Positions 45,518 to 53,910 of a DNA stretch of 62,143 bases are shown here, piece after piece. Under the pieces are notes generated by a model that made no database searches, had not been told where the DNA came from, and saw only the letters and a list, made by a program, of their open reading frames with translations. This stretch comes from Rariglobus hedericola (lineage in GTDB: Bacteria > Verrucomicrobiota > Verrucomicrobiia > Opitutales > Opitutaceae). Every line of letters begins with the position of its first letter. Position 1 is the stretch's first letter. The position numbers and the translations under genes are program-made. The DNA lies in the NCBI RefSeq assembly GCF_007559335.1, contig NZ_VMBG01000005.1, positions 1 to 62,143 on the forward strand, given 5' to 3'.

Positions 45518-46768
45518 TCAGATCGCCTTAAACACCACGGCGGCGTTTTGTCCGCCGAAGCCGAGGTTGTTGCTCATGACGACCTTCACCTTGGCCTGGC
45601 GCGCGACATTCGGAACGTAGTCCAGATCGCACTCCGGATCGGGCTCATGAAGGTTGATCGTTGGCGCGATATTGCCCGTCTGAATCGTCTTCACGCTGAT
45701 CACGCTTTCGATGCCGCCGGCTGCACCGAGGAGATGGCCAGTCATCGACTTGGTGGAGCTGATCGCCACCGACTTCGCGCGTTCGCCGAACACGCGCTTG
45801 ATGGCGAGCGTCTCGAACTTGTCGTTGTAGGGCGTGCTGGTGCCGTGGGCGTTGATGTAGTCCACCTGGTCGGGCGTGATGCCCGAGGCGCGGAGCGCGC
45901 GGGTCATGGCCATGCCGAGTCCCTTGCCCTCGGGATCCGGCATGGTGATGTGATGCGCATCGGCCGTCGCCGCATAACCGGTGACTTCGGCATAGATGCG
46001 GGCACCGCGCTTTTGCGCGTGCTCAAGGGACTCGAGCACGAGAATACCCGAGCCCTCGCCCATCACGAAACCATCGCGGCCGAGCGAGAACGGACGGCTT
46101 GATGTGGCGGGATCGTCGTTGCGAGTGCTCATGGCGCGCATGGAGCAGAAGCTGGCATAGGCGAACGGCGTGATGGTCGCCTCGGTGCCGCCCGCGATCA
46201 TCACGTCGGCATCGCCGCGCTTGATCATGTGCATGGATTCGCCGATGGCGTGCGTGCCGGTGGCACAGGCCGAGACCAAGCCAAAGTTCGGACCGCGTGC
46301 GCCGATCTCGATCGCAAACATGCCGGAGCAGATGTTGCCGATCAGCGCGGGGATGGTGAACGGCGAAACTTTGCGCGGACCGCCGTCGAACAGCTTCTTG
46401 AGCTGCGCCTCGTAGGTATACATGCCGCCGATGCCGGAACCGATGACCACGCCCACGCGATCAGGGTCTTCCTGCGACATATCGAGGCCGGAGTCCTTGA
46501 ACGCCTGCTTGGCGGCGCAGAAGCCGAAGTGCGTGTAGCGGTCGTTGCGACGCGCCTCCTTGGGATCCATGTGGTCTTCCGCATTCCAGTTTCGGACCTC
46601 GGCGCCGACTTGGCTGGCGAAATTGGTCGGATCGAAGAGGGTGACGCGGTCGATGCCTGGCTTGCCGGCCAGCAGGCTGGCCCAAAACGAATCCACATCA
46701 TGGCCTAGTCCGTGAATGGCACCAAGACCGGTGACGACAACGCGCTGGGAGGCAGGGAGATTTTCCAT
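45518..46768 (-). CDS. fabF: 3-oxoacyl-ACP synthase II
   Basis: A 416-residue condensing enzyme of fatty-acid elongation. RVVVTGLGAIHGLG at the N-terminus, the active-site cysteine in SACATGTHAIGES, the two histidines in INAHGTSTPYND and STKSMTGHLLGAAGG, and the C-terminal NNLGFGGQNAAVVF are complete. It is downstream of acpP on the same strand. Confidence 0.97.
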   Translation of the reverse strand: MENLPASQRVVVTGLGAIHGLGHDVDSFWASLLAGKPGIDRVTLFDPTNFASQVGAEVRNWNAEDHMDPKEARRNDRYTHFGFCAAKQAFKDSGLDMSQEDPDRVGVVIGSGIGGMYTYEAQLKKLFDGGPRKVSPFTIPALIGNICSGMFAIEIGARGPNFGLVSACATGTHAIGESMHMIKRGDADVMIAGGTEATITPFAYASFCSMRAMSTRNDDPATSSRPFSLGRDGFVMGEGSGILVLESLEHAQKRGARIYAEVTGYAATADAHHITMPDPEGKGLGMAMTRALRASGITPDQVDYINAHGTSTPYNDKFETLAIKRVFGERAKSVAISSTKSMTGHLLGAAGGIESVISVKTIQTGNIAPTINLHEPDPECDLDYVPNVARQAKVKVVMSNNLGFGGQNAAVVFKAI

Positions 46769-46801
46769 GAAAAATTGAGCTAAACGTTGGGGTCTAAAAA
46801 C

Positions 46802-46850
46802 AAAAAAGGCGTTCTACCAGGAAGTCTCGCAAGAGGCTCGGTAGAACGCC
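46802..46850 (-). terminator. Terminator or attenuator between acpP and fabF
   Basis: GGCGTTCTACC ... GGTAGAACGCC form an 11-base stem, followed in the minus direction by TTTTTTG. It lies between two genes of one pathway, so it may lower fabF transcription relative to acpP and so favour carrier-protein output; that is inference. Confidence 0.8.
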
Positions 46851-46865
46851 GAAAGAGAATGTCGC

Positions 46866-47126
46866 TTACTTACCGGCTTTGGCGGTGATGTATTCCACAA
46901 CCTGACCGACGGTGGTGAGCTTCTCGGCGTCGGACTCGGGGATTTCGCCCTTGATCTCGTCCTTGAACTCTTCTTCGAAGGCCATGATCAGCTCGACGGT
47001 GTCGAGGGAATCAGCGCCGAGATCGTCCAGAAAGGAAGCCTGGGGCGTGATCTGCTCTTCGTTAACGTTAAGCTGGTTAACGATGATCTCTTTGACGCGT
47101 TGTTCGATGGTTTTTTGGTCGGCCAT
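46866..47126 (-). CDS. acpP: Acyl carrier protein
   Basis: An 86-residue acyl carrier. The phosphopantetheine serine is in [21 protein letters not shown], split here as [11 protein letters not shown] then MAFEEEF. The start is the ATG at 47126 ([16 protein letters not shown]); the open frame extends back into fabG. It sits between fabG and fabF on the same strand, a common fab cluster order. Confidence 0.97.
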   Translation of the reverse strand: MADQKTIEQRVKEIIVNQLNVNEEQITPQASFLDDLGADSLDTVELIMAFEEEFKDEIKGEIPESDAEKLTTVGQVVEYITAKAGK

Positions 47127-47154
47127 GATAGTATTACTTGAAGGTTGAAAGGGG

Positions 47155-47895
47155 TCACATTGCCATACCGCCGTCAACGGCAAAAACTTGGCCGGTGACA
47201 TAGGAGGATTCTTCGGAGGCAAGAAAAGCGACGGCGTGGGCGATTTCAGCGGCTTCGCCGAAGCGTTGCATCGGGATCAGCGCGGTGGCGCCCTTCTGCA
47301 CTTCCTCGCTCAGCTCGGCGGTCATGTCGGTCTTGATGAAGCCCGGAGCGACCACATTGGCGGTCACCCCGCGCTTGGCGAACTCCTTGGCGATCGACTT
47401 GGTGAAGCCGATCATACCGGCCTTGGCGGCGCCGTAGTTGGCCTGACCGGCGTTACCCATGATACCGGTGACCGACGAAATATTGACGATGCGTCCCCAG
47501 CGATTGCGGCACATGGGCCAGCCGATGGCTTTGGTCCAATGGAAGCAGCTCGTGAGGTTGGTCTGGATAACGGAGTTCCAGTCGTCGTCGGACATGCGCG
47601 CGAGCAGGCCGTCACGGGTGATGCCGGCGTTGTTCACAAGGATGTCGATTTTGCCGAATTCCTTGATGAGTTCTTCGGAGGCTTTGATGACCGCCGGACC
47701 GTCGGAAACGTCCACGGCGCGGGCAACGGCCTTGCCACCGGAGGCGACGATGGACGCAGCCACGGCGCCGCAGGATTCAGCGGACTTGGAAACGCAGATG
47801 ACAGTGACGCCCTTGGCGGCGAGGGTTTCGGCGATGGCTTTGCCGATGCCGCGGCCGGCTCCGGTGACGATAGCGGTGCGATTGGTGAAGGTCAT
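47155..47895 (-). CDS. fabG: 3-oxoacyl-ACP reductase
   Basis: A 246-residue short-chain dehydrogenase that uses NADPH to reduce 3-oxoacyl-ACP. The cofactor motif [32 protein letters not shown] and the Ser-Tyr-Lys triad ([21 protein letters not shown]) are present, as is the C-terminal [15 protein letters not shown]. The start is taken at the ATG at 47895. Confidence 0.96.
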   Translation of the reverse strand: MTFTNRTAIVTGAGRGIGKAIAETLAAKGVTVICVSKSAESCGAVAASIVASGGKAVARAVDVSDGPAVIKASEELIKEFGKIDILVNNAGITRDGLLARMSDDDWNSVIQTNLTSCFHWTKAIGWPMCRNRWGRIVNISSVTGIMGNAGQANYGAAKAGMIGFTKSIAKEFAKRGVTANVVAPGFIKTDMTAELSEEVQKGATALIPMQRFGEAAEIAHAVAFLASEESSYVTGQVFAVDGGMAM

Positions 47896-47910
47896 GGTTG
47901 GGGAAAAGAA

Positions 47911-48010
47911 GTAGCGAGTAGTGGGTAGTGAGTAGAACAACCTGAAGCAGCAAGCGGCGGATAGTGCAGCGCAGCGTAATGCTCGCTACCCACTACCCGC
48001 TACTCGCTAC
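47911..48010 (-). repeat. GTAGTGGGTAG inverted pair, terminator-like
   Basis: GTAGCGAGTAGTGGGTAGTG (47911-47930, then AGTAG) faces CTCGCTACCCACTACCCG and following bases (47982-48010). On the minus strand the second arm is followed by TTCTTTTCC, so it may end the flavoprotein transcript before fabG. It is the same repeat class as at 16940. Confidence 0.55.
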
Positions 48011-48020
48011 TTTTCAGCAC

Positions 48021-49190
48021 TCAATACACGTCGCGCTGGTAGCGCTTGTCCTTCTTCATCTGCTTCACGTATTCGATGGCCTGCTCGGTGGTCATCGCGC
48101 CGTGTTGCACGATCACATCATGGAGGGCGACATCGACGTCCTTGGCCATGCGCTTGGCGTCACCGCAGACGAAGAAGTAACCGCCGCCGCTGATCCAGCT
48201 CCAGAGCTCGGCGCCCTTTTCGCGCATCTTGTCCTGCACGTAAACCTTGAGGATCTGGTCGCGCGACCAGGCGAGGTCGAGATGGGTGACCTTGCCGTCG
48301 GCGACATACTTCTCCCACTCCTCTTGGTAGAGGTAGTCGGTGTGGCTCTTCTGGTCGCCGAAGAACACCCAGTTACGACCAGTGGCACCGGAAGCCACGC
48401 GATCCTGCACGAACGCGCGGAACGGAGCGATACCGGTTCCAGGACCGACCATGATGGCGTCCTTGGTGATGTCTTCCGGCGGACCGAAGTGGGAGTTGGA
48501 AACAAACACCGGGGCGGGCGTCTCGTTCACGCGCACGCGGTCGGCGAGGAACGTCGAGCACACGCCATGGCGTTCGCGGTGGTTGGTGGTGTAGCGAACG
48601 ACCGCCACCGTCAGGTGGATCTCGTTCGGGAAGGGCTTCGAGGAGGAAGCGATCGAGTAAAGACGGGGCATCAGCTTGCGCAGGTGATCAACAAATTCCT
48701 GCGGGGTGAGCTTGGTGTTCGGATACTCGCTGAGGATGTCGATGTATTCGCGTTCATCGAGGTAGCCGGCGAGTTTTTCCTTGGCCTCGGGAGTGACGAG
48801 TTCGCCGAGAGCGGCTTTGTCGGAAGGATCGGTGGCCTTCGCGAACAGGGTGTTGATGATCTTCGCGGTCGGGCTGCCGAGGGCGAGCTTGTGCGAAAGC
48901 GCTTCGTGCAGGCTGATCGGCGCGGGCAGTTTCAGCATCGCGGGCGAGACGAGCTCGTCGCCACTGGCACCGAGCTTCTCCAAGATTTCGGCCACCTCAA
49001 CCGGACGGTTGGAGGGGAACACGCCGAGGGAGTCGCCGGCTTTGTAAGAGAGGCCGCTGTCACCGAGGCTGACGATGAAGTGGCGCGTCTCCTTGGCGGA
49101 ACCCGGCTTGTTGAGCAGGCGGTTCTCGGTCACTTTGGCCGGGAACGGATTGTCTTTCGAGAATGCGGAAGTGGCGACGGGAGCTGACAT
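48021..49190 (-). CDS. CysJ-type flavoprotein reductase lacking the flavodoxin domain
   Basis: A 389-residue NADPH-FAD reductase. The FAD domain has RLYSIASSSKP and the HGVCSTFLADR loop; the NADPH domain has MVGPGTGIAPFRAF, WVFFGDQKSHTDYLY and FFVCGDAKRMAKDVD, ending RYQRDVY. It corresponds to the C-terminal two thirds of sulfite reductase alpha (CysJ) and relatives; the FMN-binding flavodoxin domain is absent. The electron acceptor could be a sulfite reductase subunit or a separate flavodoxin or ferredoxin. The start is the ATG at 49190. No cysI is nearby. Confidence 0.88.
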   Translation of the reverse strand: MSAPVATSAFSKDNPFPAKVTENRLLNKPGSAKETRHFIVSLGDSGLSYKAGDSLGVFPSNRPVEVAEILEKLGASGDELVSPAMLKLPAPISLHEALSHKLALGSPTAKIINTLFAKATDPSDKAALGELVTPEAKEKLAGYLDEREYIDILSEYPNTKLTPQEFVDHLRKLMPRLYSIASSSKPFPNEIHLTVAVVRYTTNHRERHGVCSTFLADRVRVNETPAPVFVSNSHFGPPEDITKDAIMVGPGTGIAPFRAFVQDRVASGATGRNWVFFGDQKSHTDYLYQEEWEKYVADGKVTHLDLAWSRDQILKVYVQDKMREKGAELWSWISGGGYFFVCGDAKRMAKDVDVALHDVIVQHGAMTTEQAIEYVKQMKKDKRYQRDVY

Positions 49191-49297
49191 AAATTCAAGA
49201 ATTGAGGGAGAGCCCCCCCTCCCCCGCAAGCCCTTAGTTGCGATGCATGGCACGCGGGCTTGCATCGGCCTGCGCTTTGCAGCCAACTTTGCTGTTC

Positions 49298-50098
49298 ATG
49301 AGCGAATCCGAGCCTATCCGTCTGCAAAAATACCTTGCCGAAACCGGCATCTGCTCGCGTCGCGATGCCGAGGTGCTCATCCGCGAGGGCGAAGTATGGG
49401 TCAACGCCGTCAAGGCCATCCCCGGCCAGAAGGTCACTCCGGGCCTCGATAAGGTCACGGTCAGCGGCAAGAGCATCAAGAACGTCGCGCCCCAGCCCAA
49501 GATGACGCTGGCCATGCACAAACCCCGCGGCCTCGTGTGCTCGAACGATGATCCATTCAACCCGCAGACGGTCTTCGATCTGATTCCCCGCGAGTTCTCC
49601 AAGTTTCGCTTTTTCTGCGCCGGCCGTCTCGACAAGGAAAGCGAAGGACTGCTCATCCTCACCACCGACGGCGATCTGGCCAACCGCCTGATGCACCCGC
49701 GCAACGTCGTTGTTAAGCGCTACTTCGTCGCCCTCAAGAAACCGTTCCCCAAGTCCCGTATTTCCCAGCTCGTGCGCGGCATCACCGTCGATGGCGAACA
49801 CTTGAAGGTCGAGACCGCCACCCTCGTCAACGCCGGGAAAAACGAAGAGTCCGAGAGCATGGACGTCTCCATGCACCACGGCAAAAAACGCGAGATCCGC
49901 GTCCTCTTCGGGAAGCTCGGTTACGACGTGAAACGCCTCCGCCGTTACCAGATCGGCTCCTTCCCGCTGAAAGGAATTCCTTTGCGGGCGATGAAACAAC
50001 TTTCTACCAAAGAAATTAATTCCCTCTTCAAAGATCCCGGCGCGCATCCCCTCGCTGTCGCCCTCGCCAAACGTTCAGTCAAAAAAAATGAAGCTTAA
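49298..50098 (+). CDS. RsuA/RluB-family rRNA pseudouridine synthase
   Basis: A 266-residue enzyme. An S4 RNA-binding domain (IRLQKYLAETGICSRRDAEV) is followed by the catalytic domain, with the nucleophilic aspartate D112 in GRLDKESEGLLI, PRGLVCSNDD and KKREIRVLFGKLGYDVKRL. It isomerises uridine in rRNA; whether it acts like RluB or RsuA cannot be told. The start is the ATG at 49298, where the S4 domain begins. Its 3' end overlaps the next gene by 11 bases. Confidence 0.92.
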   Translation: MSESEPIRLQKYLAETGICSRRDAEVLIREGEVWVNAVKAIPGQKVTPGLDKVTVSGKSIKNVAPQPKMTLAMHKPRGLVCSNDDPFNPQTVFDLIPREFSKFRFFCAGRLDKESEGLLILTTDGDLANRLMHPRNVVVKRYFVALKKPFPKSRISQLVRGITVDGEHLKVETATLVNAGKNEESESMDVSMHHGKKREIRVLFGKLGYDVKRLRRYQIGSFPLKGIPLRAMKQLSTKEINSLFKDPGAHPLAVALAKRSVKKNEA

Positions 50099-50885
50099 TT
50101 CCACCCTCTTCGCCGCCCTCGTTCTGGGTGTCGCCGCCCTCCACGCCGCGCCCCTCGCTGAAACCACTCCGGTTTACGCCAAGCCCGACGCCTCCACGCC
50201 CGCCATCGCCTCGCTGAAGGCCGGCACCGAACCCTCCGTTTCGAACGCCATCTCCGCCCCTTCCGGCTGGACCGCCGTCACGCTCTCCGGACCGCATGAT
50301 GTCTACGCTGCCAACAAGGATGTCACCAAGGCCCTCGAGGTCCGCGCCGGCGCGCCCTACTTACTCGAAGCCAAGACCGACGCCCCCGTGCTAGCCCTCG
50401 CCGATAAAGACGACGTCTCCGAGATCACCGACTACCGCGGCAAGTGGACCAAGTTCCGCCTCACCAAGACCGTGACCGGCTACATCAAGACGCCCTCCGC
50501 CAAGACCGTCGCCGCTCCCGTCGCCGTCACGACCACCAGCGTTGCCGCAGCTCAGATCAAAGACACCGCCGCTCCCTCTCAGCCTCCCGTCACCGCGATC
50601 GGCCGCGCCGCTCCCGCCGGCGATGGTGCCTCGAGTTCCCTCCCCCGCCTTTTCCAAGGCCAGCTCGCCTCCACCTACAGCCCCCTGCGCCCCCGCCGTC
50701 CGTATGATTTCCAGCTCAACGACGATGCCGGCGCCCGTTATGCCTACATTGATGTGAGCAAGCTCCTCGCGACCGTGCAGATTAACAAATACATCGACCG
50801 CACCATCGTCGTTTACGGCACCGCCAAGGCTGTCCCCGGCACCAAGGACATGGTCGTCGTCGCCGAGAGCATCCAGCTGCGCTGA
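50088..50885 (+). CDS. Secreted SH3-like protein, unknown function
   Basis: A 265-residue exported protein with a signal peptide (about residues 1-20, ending ALHAA). The region of about 25-145 has two segments of SH3-like pattern (TPVYAKPDASTPAIASLKAG and WTKFRLTKTVTGYIKTP). A Thr/Ala/Pro linker and a C-terminal domain (YAYIDVSKLLATVQINKYID) follow. It overlaps the pseudouridine synthase gene, so it is translated from the same message. Confidence 0.75.
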   Translation: MKLNSTLFAALVLGVAALHAAPLAETTPVYAKPDASTPAIASLKAGTEPSVSNAISAPSGWTAVTLSGPHDVYAANKDVTKALEVRAGAPYLLEAKTDAPVLALADKDDVSEITDYRGKWTKFRLTKTVTGYIKTPSAKTVAAPVAVTTTSVAAAQIKDTAAPSQPPVTAIGRAAPAGDGASSSLPRLFQGQLASTYSPLRPRRPYDFQLNDDAGARYAYIDVSKLLATVQINKYIDRTIVVYGTAKAVPGTKDMVVVAESIQLR

Positions 50886-50913
50886 TTAAAACCAGCCGCC
50901 AGTCCAGAGCGAG

Positions 50914-50945
50914 AGTCCAGAGCCCAAACCAGCTCTGGACTTTCC
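50914..50945 (+). terminator. Probable terminator
   Basis: AGTCCAGAGC (50914-50923) pairs with GCTCTGGACT (50932-50941), followed by TTCCGTTTCC. The T-run is interrupted, so strength is uncertain. Confidence 0.5.
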
Positions 50946-50990
50946 GTTTCCGGCTCTCAACACCCAGCTCTCATCCCTCAACTTTCCTCC

Positions 50991-51863
50991 ATGCAACTGA
51001 TCGACGGTAACCAAATCGCGGCCGACATCGTCGCCGAACTCAAATCCCAGGTCTCCGCCCTCTCCGGTCGCAAGCCTTGTATCGCCCTCGTGCGCGTCGG
51101 CGAAGATCCCGCCTCCGTCTCCTACGTGAAGAAAAAGGAGAAGACCGCCGCCGAGATCGGCATCGAGAGCCGCATCATTCTCCCGCCCGCCACCACCACG
51201 CAGGCCGAGCTTGAAAAGCTCATCGACGACCTCAACGCCGACCCGACCGTGGACGGCATTCTCGTCCAGTCCCCGCTGCCTAAACACCTCGACGAACCCG
51301 CCGCCTTCCGCCGCCTCGCCGCGCACAAGGACGTCGATGGTTTCCACACCTTGAACATCGGCAAGGTCGCGCAAGAGGATGACACCGGCTTCGTCGCCTG
51401 CACCCCCGCCGGCATCATGGAGCTCCTCGCCCGCTCCGGCACCGATTTGAAGGGCAAACACGTCGTTGTCCTCGGTCGTTCCCTCATCGTCGGCAAACCC
51501 GTCGCCCTCCTCGCCCTCCAGAAAAAAGCCGGCGCCAACGGCACCGTCACCATCTGCCACTCCGGCACCAAGGATGTCGCCGCCATCACCCGCCAGGCCG
51601 ACGTCCTCATAGCCGCCATCGGCCGCGCCGAATTCGTCACCGCCGACATGGTCAAACCCGGCGCCGTCATCATCGATGTCGGTATCAACCGCGTCGCCGA
51701 TCCGTCCAAGAAAACCGGATACCGCCTCACCGGCGACGTCCATTTCCCCACCGTGTCGCCCCTCGCTTCCAAAATCACCCCCGTCCCCGGCGGTGTCGGC
51801 CCCATGACCGTGGCCATGCTGATGAAGAACACCGTCAAGGCCCACCGCCAATCCGCGGCCTGA
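50991..51863 (+). CDS. folD: Methylenetetrahydrofolate dehydrogenase/cyclohydrolase
   Basis: A 290-residue bifunctional one-carbon enzyme. The active-site lysine region [14 protein letters not shown], the signature [28 protein letters not shown]-type [11 protein letters not shown] and the NADP-binding [16 protein letters not shown] are intact, ending in [15 protein letters not shown]. Confidence 0.97.
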   Translation: MQLIDGNQIAADIVAELKSQVSALSGRKPCIALVRVGEDPASVSYVKKKEKTAAEIGIESRIILPPATTTQAELEKLIDDLNADPTVDGILVQSPLPKHLDEPAAFRRLAAHKDVDGFHTLNIGKVAQEDDTGFVACTPAGIMELLARSGTDLKGKHVVVLGRSLIVGKPVALLALQKKAGANGTVTICHSGTKDVAAITRQADVLIAAIGRAEFVTADMVKPGAVIIDVGINRVADPSKKTGYRLTGDVHFPTVSPLASKITPVPGGVGPMTVAMLMKNTVKAHRQSAA

Positions 51864-51905
51864 GTCTTGCTCCTTCTCGTTTCCGCACTCTAAGTCCGTC
51901 CCCAG

Positions 51906-53033
51906 ATGTCCGCCCACAAAATCCTGGTCGTCGATGACCAACCCATCAACGTCCAACTCCTGAAGCGGAAGTTGGAGAAAGAGGGCATCGAGATTCTCAC
52001 CGCCTACAACGGCCAGGAGGCGCTTGATTCCGTCGCGCACACGAAGCCCGACCTGATCCTCCTCGACGTCATGATGCCCGACATGGACGGCATCGAGGTC
52101 TGCCAGCGCCTTCAGGCCAACGAAGCCTCGCGCCACATACCGGTGATTTTCGTCACCGCCCGCACGTCGAAGGAGGGCAAAATCGAGGGCCTCGGTGTCG
52201 GCGCCGTCGATTACATCACCAAGCCCATCGACCTCGATGAAACCCTCGCCCGCGTCCAGACGCAGCTCCGCTTCGTCCAGATCAACCGCGAGATGCTCGA
52301 CCTCCAGCGCCGTCTCGTGGAAGCCCGCCGCGCCGCCACCATCGGCGCCGTCACTCAGGGCGTCGCGCACAATCTGAATAACCTCCTTGGTGTGGTCCTC
52401 GGTTACCTCGACCTCATCAAGTCCGGCTACGACAAGCCCGAGAAGGTCAAAAAAAACGCCGAGAGCGTGGAGAACGCCGTGCAGCGCATCGTCTCCATCA
52501 TCAAGCAGCTCAGCTCGCTGGTCGTTAAATCCCGCCTGCCCCTCGTTCGCTGCAAACTCAACGAGGTCCTCGAGAGCGCCGTCGCCCGCTACCAGTCGGA
52601 AAATAAAATCACCCAGCCCGTCCTCATCGACAATCCCCTCGGCGAGCAGACCATCGACACCCACGTCGAGATTTTCGAAGACGTCCTCGTCAAAGTCCTC
52701 ATCAACGCCTGGGAGGCCTACGATGAAACCGCCGCGACCGAGCGACCGATCTGGATGCGCACCGCACTCACCGAAACTTCCGAGGGCCGCCAGATTCAGA
52801 TCACCATCGAGGATGCCGGCCACGGTATCGACGAGGATATCCGTGATCGCATGTTCGAGCCGTTCATCAGCTCCAAGCACACCGTCGGCGTCGGCATGGG
52901 CCTCACCGTCGCCCGCCACGCCCTGCGCAATCTCAGCGGCGAGATCACCGTCAACGACCGCGAAGGCGGTGGCTCCTCCGCCGTCATCACCCACCCCGTC
53001 GAACGAAAAACCCGCAAGGGTCTCGACGCCTGA
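51906..53033 (+). CDS. Receiver-histidine kinase fusion protein
   Basis: A 375-residue cytosolic two-component protein with reversed layout. An N-terminal receiver domain (VVDDQPINVQLLK, phospho-acceptor D54, K106) is followed by a coiled linker (RLVEARRAATIG) and a histidine kinase with phospho-site H155 (GVAHNLNNLLGVVLG) and ATP site DAGHGIDEDIRDRMFEPF and GVGMGLTVARHAL. It has no membrane or sensor domain, so it probably takes its signal from an upstream kinase. No cognate response regulator is adjacent. Confidence 0.9.
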   Translation: MSAHKILVVDDQPINVQLLKRKLEKEGIEILTAYNGQEALDSVAHTKPDLILLDVMMPDMDGIEVCQRLQANEASRHIPVIFVTARTSKEGKIEGLGVGAVDYITKPIDLDETLARVQTQLRFVQINREMLDLQRRLVEARRAATIGAVTQGVAHNLNNLLGVVLGYLDLIKSGYDKPEKVKKNAESVENAVQRIVSIIKQLSSLVVKSRLPLVRCKLNEVLESAVARYQSENKITQPVLIDNPLGEQTIDTHVEIFEDVLVKVLINAWEAYDETAATERPIWMRTALTETSEGRQIQITIEDAGHGIDEDIRDRMFEPFISSKHTVGVGMGLTVARHALRNLSGEITVNDREGGGSSAVITHPVERKTRKGLDA

Positions 53034-53043
53034 TCCGCCCACC

Positions 53044-53847
53044 ATGCCCAAGATCGCCTTCCTCGGAGCCGGCAACATGGCCGCCGCCATCGTCACCGGC
53101 CTGCTCGCCCAGAACGTCTGCACTCCCGCTGACATCTCCTGCCTCGGTGGCGGCGGCGCCAGCGCGCAAAAACTCGCCGGTCGCACCGGTATCCGCCTCG
53201 CCACTACGCCCGCCGATCTCCTCTCGACCGCCGACATCGTCGTCATCGCCTTCAAGCCCCAGCATCTCGCCAGCGTCGATCCACTCATCTCCGCGCTCAC
53301 CGCCGGCAAGCTCGTCATCTCCGTCCTCGCCGCGAAGACCCTCGCCCGCCTGTCGGCCGCCTTCCCCTCCGCGCGCAACATCGTGCGCACCATGCCCAAC
53401 ACCCCCAGCGCCATCGGCGCTGGCATGACCGGCTGGTGCTCGTTGAATCCTTTATCCGACACCGACCGCGCCACCGTGCTCACCCTCCTCCGCGCCATCG
53501 GCAAGGAAGTCGAAGTCCCCGAGAACCAGATCGAAGCCCTTATGGGCGTCAGCGGCTGCGGCCCCGCCTTCGTGTTCGAGTTCACCGCCGCCCTCCGCGA
53601 AGCCGGCGTCACCGCCGGACTCGACCGCGACACCGCGCAAATGCTCGCCGTGCAAACCCTCCTCGGCTCCGCGCGCCTCATGGCCGAAACCGGCACCGAA
53701 CCCGAGACGCTCCGCAACCAGGTCACCTCGCCCAACGGCACGACCTTCGCCGGCTTAAAACGCCTCGAAGCCCACAACTTCCGTGCGATCATCGCCGAGA
53801 CCGTGCAAGCCGCCAAAGCCCGCGCCGAAGAACTCGCCCAAGGCTGA
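53044..53847 (+). CDS. proC: Pyrroline-5-carboxylate reductase
   Basis: A 267-residue NADPH enzyme for the last step of proline synthesis. The dinucleotide motif is IAFLGAGNMAAAIVTGLL. VIAFKPQHL, RTMPNTPSAIGAGMTG and GVSGCGPAFVFEF are family segments, as is the C-terminal SPNGTTFAGLKRLE. It starts 10 bases after the kinase stop. Confidence 0.96.
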   Translation: MPKIAFLGAGNMAAAIVTGLLAQNVCTPADISCLGGGGASAQKLAGRTGIRLATTPADLLSTADIVVIAFKPQHLASVDPLISALTAGKLVISVLAAKTLARLSAAFPSARNIVRTMPNTPSAIGAGMTGWCSLNPLSDTDRATVLTLLRAIGKEVEVPENQIEALMGVSGCGPAFVFEFTAALREAGVTAGLDRDTAQMLAVQTLLGSARLMAETGTEPETLRNQVTSPNGTTFAGLKRLEAHNFRAIIAETVQAAKARAEELAQG

Positions 53848-53910
53848 GCCAACAGCCGCCAAGAACCAGAGAGTTGCATCGCGCATCGGCCACCGGCTGA
53901 ATCCGCAGCC

